Below are positions 53,733-61,923 of a DNA stretch of 64,000 nucleotides, piece by piece. Within the stretch, counting starts at the first letter, position 1, and every line of letters begins with the position of its first letter. Where the stretch lies: assembly GCF_021341665.1 (NCBI RefSeq), contig NZ_JAJTTH010000012.1, forward strand, positions 1 through 64,000. The letters run 5' to 3'. This DNA is from Pseudomonas sp. Au-Pse12. Its GTDB lineage: Bacteria > Pseudomonadota > Gammaproteobacteria > Pseudomonadales > Pseudomonadaceae. Below the pieces are notes generated by a model that was not told the DNA's origin, did no database searches, and saw only the letters and a list, made by a program, of their open reading frames with translations. Position numbers and translations under genes: made by a program.

Positions 53733-54893
53733 TCAGCGCTGTAGCACCAGGATTCTGGATAACAGCTCGTCGCGGTCGATGTAGCAACCCTGGAAGTGTC
53801 GGGCGCCGCTGGCCGGGTCGAAGGCGTTGCGCGCGTGCAGGGTGCGGCGGTTGTCGAAGCACCAGAGCTGGCCCGGATCAAGGCGGCGGATCACCCGGAA
53901 CCGGGCGTCGCGGGTCAAGGCGATAAAACGTCGGTAGGCGCGGTACAGCCGGGGCATCTGTTGTTCGGTGGTGTCGAAGGGGCCGCGCAGGAAGTTGGCC
54001 ATGCGGATTTCCGCGACCTCGCCCAGGGTATCCAGGGCAATGATCGGTGCCAGGCAGCGGTAGTCGCTGTGGCGGTCCTTGTTGCGAAACTCCACGGGTA
54101 TTTCACACAGCGCGCGGAACGCGTCGGGGTCTTCGCGGCGCAGGGCATCGGCTATGGCGAAACCGTCGACGAAGATGCTTTCGCCGCCCGTCGCGTCATT
54201 CACCAGGCAATGCAGAAATTGCAGCCCCGGTTGCAGTTCGCGGGTCGGCAGGTCGCTGTGCAAGGGCAGGTTGAAGGCGGTGTAGGCATTACTGTCGGCG
54301 TCGGCCTTGGACTGCACGTTGAACAGCACGCCGAAGTTGCTCTCGCGGATAAACGCGATGCGCCGGGCGATCAGGGCCAGGGAGCCGGGTTCGCTGGGCG
54401 CGCCACGGACCTGGGTCAGACCGATGTCGCGCAGGGCCAGCAGCCATTGCAGCAGCGCCTTGGGGTCGTCCATCAGGGCCTGATAGTCGAATACCGGCAG
54501 TTGCAGGTGGCTGTCCCACAGCTGGCTCTGCGCCTTGTTCGCGCGGCGCTCCTCGCGGGATTGCCGGTCATAGGCGTGGGCCCGCAGCCAGCCGGGGTCG
54601 AAGCGACTCTGGTGGCCGTCCGACCAGTCGAGGCACAGGCAACCCTGGCTATCGATGCGCGCCCCGAGGCAGCCAAGGTCTTCGGGGACGTCGATGATTT
54701 CCAGTACCTGTTCGCGGGTCACGCTGTAGACGCAGTGCGCGCAGGGGCAGTTGTCCCGCAGCCACTGATGGTGAAAAGGGCTGAGGCGATCATCGGCCCA
54801 GCGCACCTGAACCCGGTCCGGCAATACCTGGACGGCGCTTAACGGGCTGATCAGCGGGTAACGGCGGTAGTCGGCAAGGGCGGCGGTGTTCAC
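53733..54893 (-). CDS. Gamma-butyrobetaine dioxygenase
   Basis: Fe(II)/2-oxoglutarate enzyme that hydroxylates gamma-butyrobetaine to L-carnitine. The 386-residue product has the N-terminal zinc domain (Cys49, Cys51, Cys54 in NCPCAHC) and the TauD-like core with iron ligands His212 and Asp214 (LHSDLP) and His353 (RRTLHARNAF). It is the last gene of the caiX-cdhC-cdhA-cdhB row, 24 bases after cdhB, so the operon can begin from gamma-butyrobetaine as well as carnitine. Confidence 0.9.
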   Translation of the reverse strand: MNTAALADYRRYPLISPLSAVQVLPDRVQVRWADDRLSPFHHQWLRDNCPCAHCVYSVTREQVLEIIDVPEDLGCLGARIDSQGCLCLDWSDGHQSRFDPGWLRAHAYDRQSREERRANKAQSQLWDSHLQLPVFDYQALMDDPKALLQWLLALRDIGLTQVRGAPSEPGSLALIARRIAFIRESNFGVLFNVQSKADADSNAYTAFNLPLHSDLPTRELQPGLQFLHCLVNDATGGESIFVDGFAIADALRREDPDAFRALCEIPVEFRNKDRHSDYRCLAPIIALDTLGEVAEIRMANFLRGPFDTTEQQMPRLYRAYRRFIALTRDARFRVIRRLDPGQLWCFDNRRTLHARNAFDPASGARHFQGCYIDRDELLSRILVLQR

Positions 54894-54917
54894 GGTGATC
54901 TCCTTTTCTACGGCTGA

Positions 54918-55394
54918 TTATTTTTCCGCGGGCAGACCGATGACCCGGCCGATGTAGGCGGGGCGCGGCAGATCGGCCTGTTCGGCGGTCAGGGCTTGCA
55001 GGCGCTGCAGGACCGGCTCGCTGAACGGCGCCGAACGCGGTCCGGCCAGGTCGACGTGGAGCAGCATCTGCTCGTTGCCGGCCAGCTCCTGGGGATCACC
55101 GGCCCTGTGCAGGCTGTGATACAGGTGCAGGCGCTTGCGGTCGTGGCCAATGATCTGGGTGCGCACCTGGACCTCGGTGCCCTGCTTCACTTCGTGCAGG
55201 TAGTTCAGGTGCAGTTCCAGGGTGAACAGCGAGTGGCCACTGGCTTCGCGGTGGCCGCTGTCGAGCCCCAGGCGATCCATCAGGGCATCGGTGGCGTAGC
55301 TGAAGATCAGCAGGTAGAAGGCATCGCGCAGGTGGCCGTTGTAGTCGACCCAATCGCTGATGATGCGGGTGCTGTAGGTGGTCAGGGCAGGCAT
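54918..55394 (-). CDS. cdhB: Hotdog thioesterase, betainyl-CoA thioesterase
   Basis: A 158-residue 4HBT-fold enzyme. WVDYNGHLRDAFYLLIFSYATDALMD contains the D-Y-N-G-H-L active-site motif. In P. aeruginosa carnitine degradation the equivalent gene completes the pathway by splitting betainyl-CoA into glycine betaine and CoA; position next to cdhA and cdhC supports this. Starts 29 bases after cdhA. Confidence 0.88.
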   Translation of the reverse strand: MPALTTYSTRIISDWVDYNGHLRDAFYLLIFSYATDALMDRLGLDSGHREASGHSLFTLELHLNYLHEVKQGTEVQVRTQIIGHDRKRLHLYHSLHRAGDPQELAGNEQMLLHVDLAGPRSAPFSEPVLQRLQALTAEQADLPRPAYIGRVIGLPAEK

Positions 55395-55423
55395 GGGATC
55401 ACCGGTTGGATGCAGGGGGTGGG

Positions 55424-56389
55424 TTAGTCGTGAAAATGCATGCCGTGCTTGGCCTTGGTGGTTTTCACCGCCTCCAGCACCGCCAGCAGGCAGTCATCAC
55501 GATAGCGCTCCAGGGCCGAAATGCTGTGCGTGCCCAGTTGCTCGGCCGTGCCTTCGACCACGTCGTCGATCAGCTTGTCGGTCAGTTCCGGGGCTGGCAG
55601 GTAGGTCCAGGGCAGTTGCAGCGCCGGGCCGAACTGGGCCATGAAGTGGCGCATGCCAGCGTCGCCCCCGGCCAGGGTGTAGGTGAGGAAGGTGCCCATG
55701 AACGACCAGCGCAGGCCGGCGCCAAAGCGGATCGCGTCGTCGATTTCCCCGGTGGTCGCCACGCCGTCGTTGACCAGGTGCAGGGCTTCGCGCCACAGCG
55801 CTTCGAGCAGGCGGTCGGCGATGAACCCCGGCACTTCCTTGCGCACGTGCAAGGGGCGCATGCCTAAGGATTCATAGACCTTGATCGCCGCCTGGATCGC
55901 GGCGGGTGCGGTGCGCTGGCCGCCCACCACTTCCACCAGTGGCAGCAGGTACACCGGGTTGAACGGGTGGCCCACCACGCAGCGTTCCGGGTGGGTCGAG
56001 CCCTCGTAGAATTCACTGGGCAGCAGGCCCGAGGTGCTGGAGCCGATCAGGGCATCGGGCTTGGCCGCGGCGCTGATCTTGCTGTGCAGCTCCAGCTTGA
56101 GTTCCAGGCGTTCCGGAGCACTTTCCTGGATGAAGTCGGCGTCTTTTACGCAGGCTTCGATGGTGCTGACAAAGCGCAGGCGCTGTGGCGAGGCGCCGGG
56201 TGCCAGCCCCTGTTTTTCCAGGGCGCCCCAGGCATTGGCGACCCGCTTGCGCAGGGCGGCTTCGGCCCCGGGGGCCGGGTCCCAGGCCACCACGTCCAGG
56301 CCGTGGGCCAGGGCGCGGGCCACCCAGCCGCTGCCGATCACGCCGCTGCCCAGGGCGGCGAAGGTCTTGATCTCGGTGATAAAGGTCAT
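55424..56389 (-). CDS. cdhA: L-carnitine 3-dehydrogenase
   Basis: NAD-dependent oxidation of L-carnitine to 3-dehydrocarnitine. The 321-residue product has the Rossmann motif ALGSGVIGSGWVARALAHGLDVVAWDP and the 3-hydroxyacyl-CoA-dehydrogenase-like catalytic segment VVGHPFNPVYLLPLVEVVGG, with the C-terminal helical domain. Separated from cdhC by a REP element but on the same strand. Confidence 0.94.
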   Translation of the reverse strand: MTFITEIKTFAALGSGVIGSGWVARALAHGLDVVAWDPAPGAEAALRKRVANAWGALEKQGLAPGASPQRLRFVSTIEACVKDADFIQESAPERLELKLELHSKISAAAKPDALIGSSTSGLLPSEFYEGSTHPERCVVGHPFNPVYLLPLVEVVGGQRTAPAAIQAAIKVYESLGMRPLHVRKEVPGFIADRLLEALWREALHLVNDGVATTGEIDDAIRFGAGLRWSFMGTFLTYTLAGGDAGMRHFMAQFGPALQLPWTYLPAPELTDKLIDDVVEGTAEQLGTHSISALERYRDDCLLAVLEAVKTTKAKHGMHFHD

Positions 56390-56412
56390 TGCGTCTTCCT
56401 GAAAAAAGAGTC

Positions 56413-56488
56413 TGTAGGCGCTGGCTTGCCAGCGGCCCTGTTGGCGGCCTTGCGGGCCTCTTCGCGAGCGAGCGCGCTCCTACAAGGG
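56413..56488. repeat. REP-like pair between cdhC and cdhA
   Basis: GTAGGCGCTGGCTTGCCAGCG and CGCGAGCGAGCGCGCTCCTAC face each other, with a small TTGGCGGCCTTGCGGGCC unit between them. Confidence 0.7.
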
Positions 56489-56502
56489 GTGGGTGGTTCG
56501 GG

Positions 56503-57390
56503 TTAGCCGCGTTGTTTCAGGCCCATTTTCTGTCGGCCCTCGGCCGGGGTCAGGACTCGGGCGCCGAGGCGGCTGAGGATCTCCGTGGCCCGTTCCACCA
56601 GTTGGCCGTTGGTGGCGAGCACGCCACGGTCCAGCCACAGGTTGTCTTCCAGGCCGACCCGCACGTTGCCTCCCAGCAGTACCGCCTGCGCGGCCATGGG
56701 CATCTGCATGCGGCCAATGCCGAAGCCGGCCCAGACCGCGTCCGCCGGCAGGTTGTCGACCATGGCCTTCATGGTGGTGGTGTCCGCCGGGGCGCCCCAG
56801 GGAATGCCCAGGCACAGCTGGAACAGCGGGTTGTCCAGCAGCCCTTCCTTGATCATCTGCTTGGCGAACCACAGGTGCCCGGTGTCGAAGATTTCCAGCT
56901 CGGCCTTCACCCCCAGTTCCTGGATGCGCTTGGCGCCGGCCCGCAGCTGGGCCGGGGTGGACACGTAGATGGTGTCGCCGTCGCCGAAGTTCAGGGTGCC
57001 GCAGTCCAGGGTACAGATCTCCGGCAGCAGTTCCTCGACATGGGCCAGGCGGGTCAGGGGGCCGACCAGGTCGGTGTTGGGGCCGAACTCCATGGGGTGC
57101 TCGCCGGCGCCGATCTCCAGGTCGCCGCCCATGCCGGCGGTGAGGTTGACGATGATGTCGATGTCGGCCTCGCGAATCCGCTCCATCACTTCGCGGTACA
57201 GCGCCACGTCCCGGCTGAATTTGCCGGTCGCCGGGTCACGCACATGGCAGTGGACCACGGTGGCGCCGGCCTTGGCGGCCTCCACGGCGGCGGCGGCAAT
57301 CTGTTTCGGGGTGACCGGCACGTGGGGGCTCTTGGCGGTCGTGTCGCCAGCACCGGTGAGTGCGCAGGTGATGATGACGTCGTGGTTCAT
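56503..57390 (-). CDS. cdhC: 3-dehydrocarnitine cleavage enzyme (BKACE family)
   Basis: Zinc-dependent beta-keto acid cleavage enzyme that converts 3-dehydrocarnitine plus acetyl-CoA to betainyl-CoA and acetoacetate. The 295-residue TIM-barrel product has the metal-binding His pair in VVHCHVRDPATG and the segment IIVNLTAGMGGD. Located between caiX and cdhA as in P. aeruginosa. Confidence 0.93.
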   Translation of the reverse strand: MNHDVIITCALTGAGDTTAKSPHVPVTPKQIAAAAVEAAKAGATVVHCHVRDPATGKFSRDVALYREVMERIREADIDIIVNLTAGMGGDLEIGAGEHPMEFGPNTDLVGPLTRLAHVEELLPEICTLDCGTLNFGDGDTIYVSTPAQLRAGAKRIQELGVKAELEIFDTGHLWFAKQMIKEGLLDNPLFQLCLGIPWGAPADTTTMKAMVDNLPADAVWAGFGIGRMQMPMAAQAVLLGGNVRVGLEDNLWLDRGVLATNGQLVERATEILSRLGARVLTPAEGRQKMGLKQRG

Positions 57391-57478
57391 GGTGCGGTTC
57401 CTTACAGGCGTGTTTGCTGGGGGCGTGGGGTGGCCGTGCGCAGCCCTGGGTGGGCTGCGGGGCGCGAGTGTGGGTGGT

Positions 57479-58423
57479 TTATTTACTGGTCAGTTGCAGG
57501 TGTTCGGCGGCCGGCTTGCCATCGAAGGTGGTCACCCCTTCCAGCCAGCGCTGCTGGTCCTGTGGGTGGTCCTTGAGCCACTGCCGGGCCGATTCCAGGG
57601 CGTCCTTGTGATCCAGCAGCGGCTGCATCATGCGGCTCTCGTCTTCGGCGCTGAAGGTCAGGTTGGTCAGCAGCCGGTGCACGTTCGGGCACTGCTCGGC
57701 GTAGCTCGGCGCGGTGACGGTCCACACCGTGGCCTGGCCTTCGTTCGGCCCCAGGGCATCCTGGCTGCCGCTGAGGTAGGTCATCTTGAAGTTGACGTTC
57801 ATCGGGTGCGGCGCCCAGCCGAAGAACACGATGGCCTCGTTGCGCTTCACCGCCCGGGCCACCGCCGACAACATGCCGGCTTCACTGGACTCCACCAGCT
57901 GGAACTGGCCCAGGCCGAACTGGTTCTTGGCGATCATTTCCTTGATCTGGGTGTTGGCCCCAGAGCCGGGTTCGATGCCGTAGATCTTGCCCCCCAGTTC
58001 CTTCTGGAAGCGGGCGATGTCGGCGAAGGTCTTCAGCCCCTTGTCCGCCAGGTAGGCGGGTACGGCCAGGGTGGCGCGGGCGTCCTTGAGGCTCGGCTCG
58101 GCCAGGACCTTGACCTGCTTGGCCTCGACGAACGGGGTGATGGTCTGGGTCATCAGCGGGTTCCAGTAGCCCAGGAACAGGTCCAGGCGCTGGTCGCGGA
58201 TGCCGGCGAAGATGATCTGCTGCGAGGCGCTGGTCTGCTTGGTCTTGTAGCCGAGGCCGTCGAGCAGGACCTGGGTCATGGCGCTGGTGGCGATCACATC
58301 GGTCCAGTTGACCACCCCCAGCCGCACGTTCTGGCAACTGGCGGCGTCGGCGGCCAAGGCCCCGCTGCTCAGAAAAACGCTACCACTAAGCGCAAGCACA
58401 CAGCTGCTGATCAGTCGTTTCAT
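57479..58423 (-). CDS. caiX: Carnitine-binding periplasmic protein CaiX
   Basis: A 314-residue OpuAC-type binding protein with signal peptide MKRLISSCVLALSGSVFLSSGALA. Aromatic cage segments are NVRLGVVNWTDV, FLGYWNPLM and IVFFGWAPHPMN. No permease or ATPase accompanies it; the P. aeruginosa orthologue feeds carnitine to the CbcWV core encoded with cbcX, here at 44276-46296. First gene of the carnitine operon, divergent from cdhR. Confidence 0.93.
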   Translation of the reverse strand: MKRLISSCVLALSGSVFLSSGALAADAASCQNVRLGVVNWTDVIATSAMTQVLLDGLGYKTKQTSASQQIIFAGIRDQRLDLFLGYWNPLMTQTITPFVEAKQVKVLAEPSLKDARATLAVPAYLADKGLKTFADIARFQKELGGKIYGIEPGSGANTQIKEMIAKNQFGLGQFQLVESSEAGMLSAVARAVKRNEAIVFFGWAPHPMNVNFKMTYLSGSQDALGPNEGQATVWTVTAPSYAEQCPNVHRLLTNLTFSAEDESRMMQPLLDHKDALESARQWLKDHPQDQQRWLEGVTTFDGKPAAEHLQLTSK

Positions 58424-58513
58424 GATGCTTTCCTCGGCAGGTCGTTATTGTCGGTCCCGGCGTCTTTGTGCGCAGGTGATGCCAAGGTACGCAGGCCTCG
58501 CCTGCGGCAAACG

Positions 58514-58546
58514 CACAGCGGCGACCGACTCTTGCACTGCAGCGAC
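58514..58546 (-). promoter_or_regulatory. Direct-repeat operator upstream of caiX, probable CdhR site
   Basis: On the minus strand GTCGCTGCAGTG (58535-58546) and GTCGCCGCTGTG (58514-58525) are 21 bases apart, start to start, and match the repeat seen upstream of cbcX/sdaB. It lies between caiX and the divergent cdhR. Confidence 0.72.
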
Positions 58547-58617
58547 CTGCCCCCTTGTGGCTGGGATGGCTTTGGCGTATCACAAGGCCCACGCTGGCCG
58601 TCACTGGAGTGCGTTGC

Positions 58618-59577
58618 ATGTCCCAGGATTTCTATTTCCTGCTGATGCCGGGGTTCTCCGCCATCGGCTTTATCTCGGCCATCGAGCCGCTACGGGTGGC
58701 CAATCGCTTTCGTGGCGAGCTGTACCGCTGGCACGTGTTGAGCGCTGACGGCGGCGCGGTGCTGGCCAGCAATGGCATGTCGGTGAATGTCGACGCGGCC
58801 CTGGAGCCGCTGAAGAAGGGCGCGACCCTGTGGGTGGTGGCGGGTTTCGAACCGTTGAAGTTCCTGACCCCGGCGTTGGAGCACTGGCTGCGGCGGCTGG
58901 AGGGGGAAGGCGTGATTCTGGGCGGGATCGACACCGGCAGCGTGATCCTTGCCGAGAGTGGTTTGTTGGAAGGGCACCGGGTGACCCTGCATTGGGAAGC
59001 CATCGAGGCCTTCAAGGAGTCCTATCCGCAGTTGAGCGTGACCCAGGAGCTGTTCGAGATCGATCGGCGGCGCATCACCTGCGCCGGCGGCACCGCGTCG
59101 ATCGACATGATGCTCGACCTGATCGCCCAGGCCCACGGCCCGCAACTGGCGATCCAGGTCAGCGAGCAGTTCGTGCTCGGGCGCATCCGCCCGCGCAAGG
59201 ATCACCAGCGCATGGAAGTCGCCAGCCGCTACGGCATCAGCAACAAGAAGCTGGTGCAGGTGATCGGCGAGATGGAACAGCACAGCGAGCCGCCCCTGAG
59301 CACCCTGGCCCTGGCCGAGTCGATCAAGGTCACCCGGCGCCAGCTGGAGCGCCTGTTCCGCCTGCACCTGAACGACACCCCGAGCAACTTCTACCTGGGG
59401 CTGCGCCTGGAGAAGGCCCGCAAACTGCTGCGCCAGACCGACATGAGCGTGCTGGAGGTGAGCATTGCCTGCGGTTTTGAATCGCCGTCCTACTTCACCC
59501 GCAGCTACCGTGCGCGTTTCGTGCACTGCCCGCGGGAAGACCGGCGCCAGTCGGGCGGCGGCCGGGAGCTGGTTTGA
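58618..59577 (+). CDS. cdhR: AraC-family carnitine regulator CdhR
   Basis: A 319-residue activator of carnitine catabolism, paralogous to GbdR: an N-terminal glutaminase-fold domain (FLLMPGFSAIGFISAIEPLRVANRF) and C-terminal AraC helix-turn-helices (LAESIKVTRRQLERLFRLHL ... SVLEVSIACGFESPSYFTRSYRARF). The ATG at 58618 has GGAG 8 bases upstream and begins directly before the conserved domain; the frame is open 63 bases further up. Divergent from caiX. Confidence 0.94.
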   Translation: MSQDFYFLLMPGFSAIGFISAIEPLRVANRFRGELYRWHVLSADGGAVLASNGMSVNVDAALEPLKKGATLWVVAGFEPLKFLTPALEHWLRRLEGEGVILGGIDTGSVILAESGLLEGHRVTLHWEAIEAFKESYPQLSVTQELFEIDRRRITCAGGTASIDMMLDLIAQAHGPQLAIQVSEQFVLGRIRPRKDHQRMEVASRYGISNKKLVQVIGEMEQHSEPPLSTLALAESIKVTRRQLERLFRLHLNDTPSNFYLGLRLEKARKLLRQTDMSVLEVSIACGFESPSYFTRSYRARFVHCPREDRRQSGGGRELV

Positions 59578-59604
59578 CAGGGTTTTATAGTTAATTATAC
59601 TCGC

Positions 59605-59621
59605 GACTATAAATTATAGTC
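59605..59621. promoter_or_regulatory. AT-rich palindrome in the AAA ATPase promoter
   Basis: GACTATAA-A-TTATAGTC is a perfect 8-bp-arm inverted repeat 25 bases before the ATG, preceded by a related TATAGTTAATTATA at 59586-59599. It stands out in GC-rich surroundings and suggests an operator overlapping the promoter. Confidence 0.55.
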
Positions 59622-59645
59622 CTGGCAATAATTGAGTATAAAACC

Positions 59646-60821
59646 ATGTCGAAAAACACTGGCTTCGTGTTTCGTCGTCCTGCCCTGGCGCTCAATATTG
59701 CCGATGGCCTGGTGGGCTCCGGGATCCAGGACTACAGCTCGGGGCTGTTCCTGGCGGCGCCGCGGCGTACCGGTAAAAGTACCTTCCTGCGCGAAGACCT
59801 GCTGCCCGAGTGCCAGCGTCGAGGCTGGCTGGCGGTCTATGTCGATCTTTGGGCCAACCGCGAAAAAGACCCCGCCGAGCTGATCGCCGGGGCGATTGCC
59901 GGCGCGCTGGTGCCGTTCGAAAAGGGCATGCGCAAGCTGGCCAAGTCGTTGGGGGTGGAGAAGCTCAGTTTTCTGCGGACCTTGTCCTGGGACTTCAGCG
60001 CGTCCCAACTGCCGGAAGGGGCCACCCTGACCCAGGCTCTGGAACTGCTGCACAGCGCGGCGGGCAAGACCGTGGTGCTGGTCATCGATGAGGCCCAGCA
60101 TGCGCTGAGTTCCGAGGCCGGGTTGAATGCCATGTTTGCCCTCAAGGCCGCCCGTGACCAGCTCAATCAGGGGCGCGAGATGGACACCAGCGGCCTGCGC
60201 CTGGTGTTCACCGGGTCCAACCGGGACAAGCTGGCCCATCTGGTGCTGAACCGCAACCAGCCGTTCTTTGGTTCGAGCATCACCCCCTTTCCCTTGCTGG
60301 GGCGTGACTTCACCAAGGCCTACACCGCGCACCTGAACGCCCACTTGGCGCCCACCAACCAGTTCAATGCCGAGGACCTGGATCTGGCCTTCGAATGGGT
60401 CGGTCGGCGCCCGGAAATGCTCCGCAGCATCATTGGCCAGGTGGCCCTAGAGTTGGGGGAGGCAAGCCAGCTCAACGAGCTGTTGCGCAGCAGTGCCGAG
60501 ATGCTCCGGGCCGGGGTCTGGAGCGAATTTGAAAGCGCCTGGAATGGCCTGACCCTGGCCCAGCGGGCAGTGCTGGAAGTGATGGTCGAGCGCTCGCGCA
60601 ACAACCTGTCGTTTGCGCCCTTTACCGACGACACCCTAGCGGCGGTCGCCAAGGCGCTCCAGGCCATGGGCAGCGATACCCAACCGGGAACCCAGACGGT
60701 GCAGGCGTGCATCGATGCCTTGCGGGAGAAGGAGCTGGTGTGGAAGTCCAGCCGTGGTGCCTACGCCCTGGAGGACAATTCCTTTGCCGACTGGCTGCAG
60801 CACTACCACCGCAAGGCGTAG
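59646..60821 (+). CDS. Stand-alone AAA+ ATPase (ORC/STAND-like)
   Basis: A 391-residue P-loop ATPase. Walker A is APRRTGKST (39-47), Walker B is VVLVIDEAQ (143-151), and sensor 1 is RLVFTGSNRDK. The C-terminal 100 residues (RAVLEVMVERSRNNLSF ... ACIDALREKELVWKSSRGAYAL) look like a winged helix, as in ORC/Cdc6-type AAA proteins. No effector domain or partner gene is evident. The promoter is AT-rich and palindromic. Function unknown; a role in defence or DNA handling would be guesswork. Confidence 0.8.
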   Translation: MSKNTGFVFRRPALALNIADGLVGSGIQDYSSGLFLAAPRRTGKSTFLREDLLPECQRRGWLAVYVDLWANREKDPAELIAGAIAGALVPFEKGMRKLAKSLGVEKLSFLRTLSWDFSASQLPEGATLTQALELLHSAAGKTVVLVIDEAQHALSSEAGLNAMFALKAARDQLNQGREMDTSGLRLVFTGSNRDKLAHLVLNRNQPFFGSSITPFPLLGRDFTKAYTAHLNAHLAPTNQFNAEDLDLAFEWVGRRPEMLRSIIGQVALELGEASQLNELLRSSAEMLRAGVWSEFESAWNGLTLAQRAVLEVMVERSRNNLSFAPFTDDTLAAVAKALQAMGSDTQPGTQTVQACIDALREKELVWKSSRGAYALEDNSFADWLQHYHRKA

Positions 60822-60902
60822 CCGCTGCCGCCAGCGACGAACGGCCCGCAGGGACGCGGGGCTCTCAGGTGCGCTGGAGGTTGCGTCAGGCAACGCCCTG
60901 GA

Positions 60903-61319
60903 TCATTTTTTCATCAGGGCCGCACAGGCCGCTTTGTAGGCTTCGTGCTGGTACTTGTTCAGCGTCGCCGGCAATTCGAAAGCGTGTTTCTTGTACTGAG
61001 CGTTGAGAGTCTGCGGCGACAGCAGGCTCACTTCGCACTGCTCCAGCAACTGAAACACGCCTTCGATCTTGAAGGTGGTGGGGCCGCCGGCGAACTCGCC
61101 TTTCTTGCTGCGTTTCTTGATGGCGATGCGGGTGATCCCGTGTTCGCGGACAAAGGCCCCGACCTGACTGGCGAAGGCCTTGACGTTGGCGGCCTCGTCA
61201 TCGTCTTCCAGGGCGATTTTCTTGGTGGCCAGCGGCTGGTGTTGCGGCGCGCCGTCTTGCAGGGAGGCGAGGGCGAAGATGGCTTCGCTGCCTTTGATCT
61301 CGATACCGCAAATGCTCAT
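60903..61319 (-). CDS. DUF3010-family protein
   Basis: A 138-residue cytoplasmic protein that begins MSICGIEIKGSEAIFAL and contains KKRSKKGEFAGGPTTFKIEGVFQLL, features of DUF3010. The fold looks RNase H-like (GIEIKGSEA as first strand), but no function is established. The start at 61319 is set by this N-terminus; the frame runs on upstream into the antitoxin region. Confidence 0.82.
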   Translation of the reverse strand: MSICGIEIKGSEAIFALASLQDGAPQHQPLATKKIALEDDDEAANVKAFASQVGAFVREHGITRIAIKKRSKKGEFAGGPTTFKIEGVFQLLEQCEVSLLSPQTLNAQYKKHAFELPATLNKYQHEAYKAACAALMKK

Positions 61320-61353
61320 GGGGAACCCTTTCAATCGGTGAGTGGGGTGCAGC

Positions 61354-61677
61354 TTACAGCTCCAGCTGGTCGGCGCGTATGCCGAAGGCGGCGGCGATCT
61401 TTTCCCGGGTGGCCCGGCGTGGCCGGGCGACGCTTTCCTGCTGGGCAAAGGCCGGCTGGGAGATCCCCAGGCGCCTGGCGACTTCGTCCTGGGTCAGGTG
61501 CAGGTGCTCGCGCCAGGCGCGGATCGGCGTGGCGCCGTCGACCATGCGGCTGACCACGTCATGGGGAATCAGATCGGCTTCCTTGTGCTGGGCCATGTAC
61601 TGCGCGTAGGGAATCACCACGAATGCCGGGCTGCCGTCCGGGCCGTGGATGATCTGGATGTCAGTAGGTGCGTTCAT
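61354..61677 (-). CDS. XRE-type antitoxin
   Basis: A 107-residue antitoxin. The C-terminal half is an XRE helix-turn-helix (HLTQDEVARRLGISQPAFAQQE); the N-terminal part (IQIIHGPDGSPAFVVIPYAQYMAQ) is of the kind found in antitoxins paired with RelE-type toxins. Its ATG at 61677 lies inside the 3' end of the toxin gene (17-base overlap), the usual toxin-first arrangement. It appears intact although the toxin is broken. Confidence 0.85.
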   Translation of the reverse strand: MNAPTDIQIIHGPDGSPAFVVIPYAQYMAQHKEADLIPHDVVSRMVDGATPIRAWREHLHLTQDEVARRLGISQPAFAQQESVARPRRATREKIAAAFGIRADQLEL

Positions 61678-61914
61678 CACGTTTCTTGACCTCTTGAACA
61701 CTGACGATGTGAATGGCTCCGTCCCAGTCGAACAGGACCCGGTACTGCCCGACCCGCAGGCGATAGGCATAGGTGTGGCCGGACAGGGCTTGACGCTGCC
61801 ACTGGCGGGCATGTCGGCCAGCAGGGAAATCGCATCGCGAACCTGGACCTGATGCTCGTGGTGCAGTCGCATCAACTGCTTGACCGCTTTTCTACTCCAG
61901 AGGATCTCGTTCAT
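61661..61914 (-). pseudogene. RelE/ParE-family toxin, frameshifted
   Basis: The first 40 or so codons read MNEILWSRKAVKQLMRLHHE...AISLLADMPASGS, a RelE/ParE start. After the Lys codon near 61789 the frame breaks. Adding one base there restores LSGHTYAYRLRVGQYRVLFDWDG and then IHIVSVQEVKKRDERTY with a stop at 61661, the normal C-terminus including the R-x-L-x-V-G-x-Y-R-V core. The repaired protein would be 84 residues. As it stands, the toxin start is in frame with the antitoxin, giving a 186-codon fused frame. A true one-base deletion or a sequencing error are both possible. Confidence 0.85.
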
Positions 61915-61923
61915 GGCGGACTA

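Noticed and set aside
49500..59577. gbdR and cdhR as marker-exchange duplicates of each other
   Set aside because: They are clearly paralogues in domain layout but differ throughout; both orthologues are separately known in P. aeruginosa.
59646..60821. AAA ATPase as part of a named anti-phage system
   Set aside because: No nuclease, reverse transcriptase, protease or other effector gene adjoins it; the evidence does not reach a system call.
61354..61914. A single 186-residue toxin-antitoxin fusion protein
   Set aside because: The middle section (PCPATPMPIACGSGSTG) has no family similarity, and a one-base shift restores a normal RelE C-terminus with its own stop; a frameshift explains the fusion.
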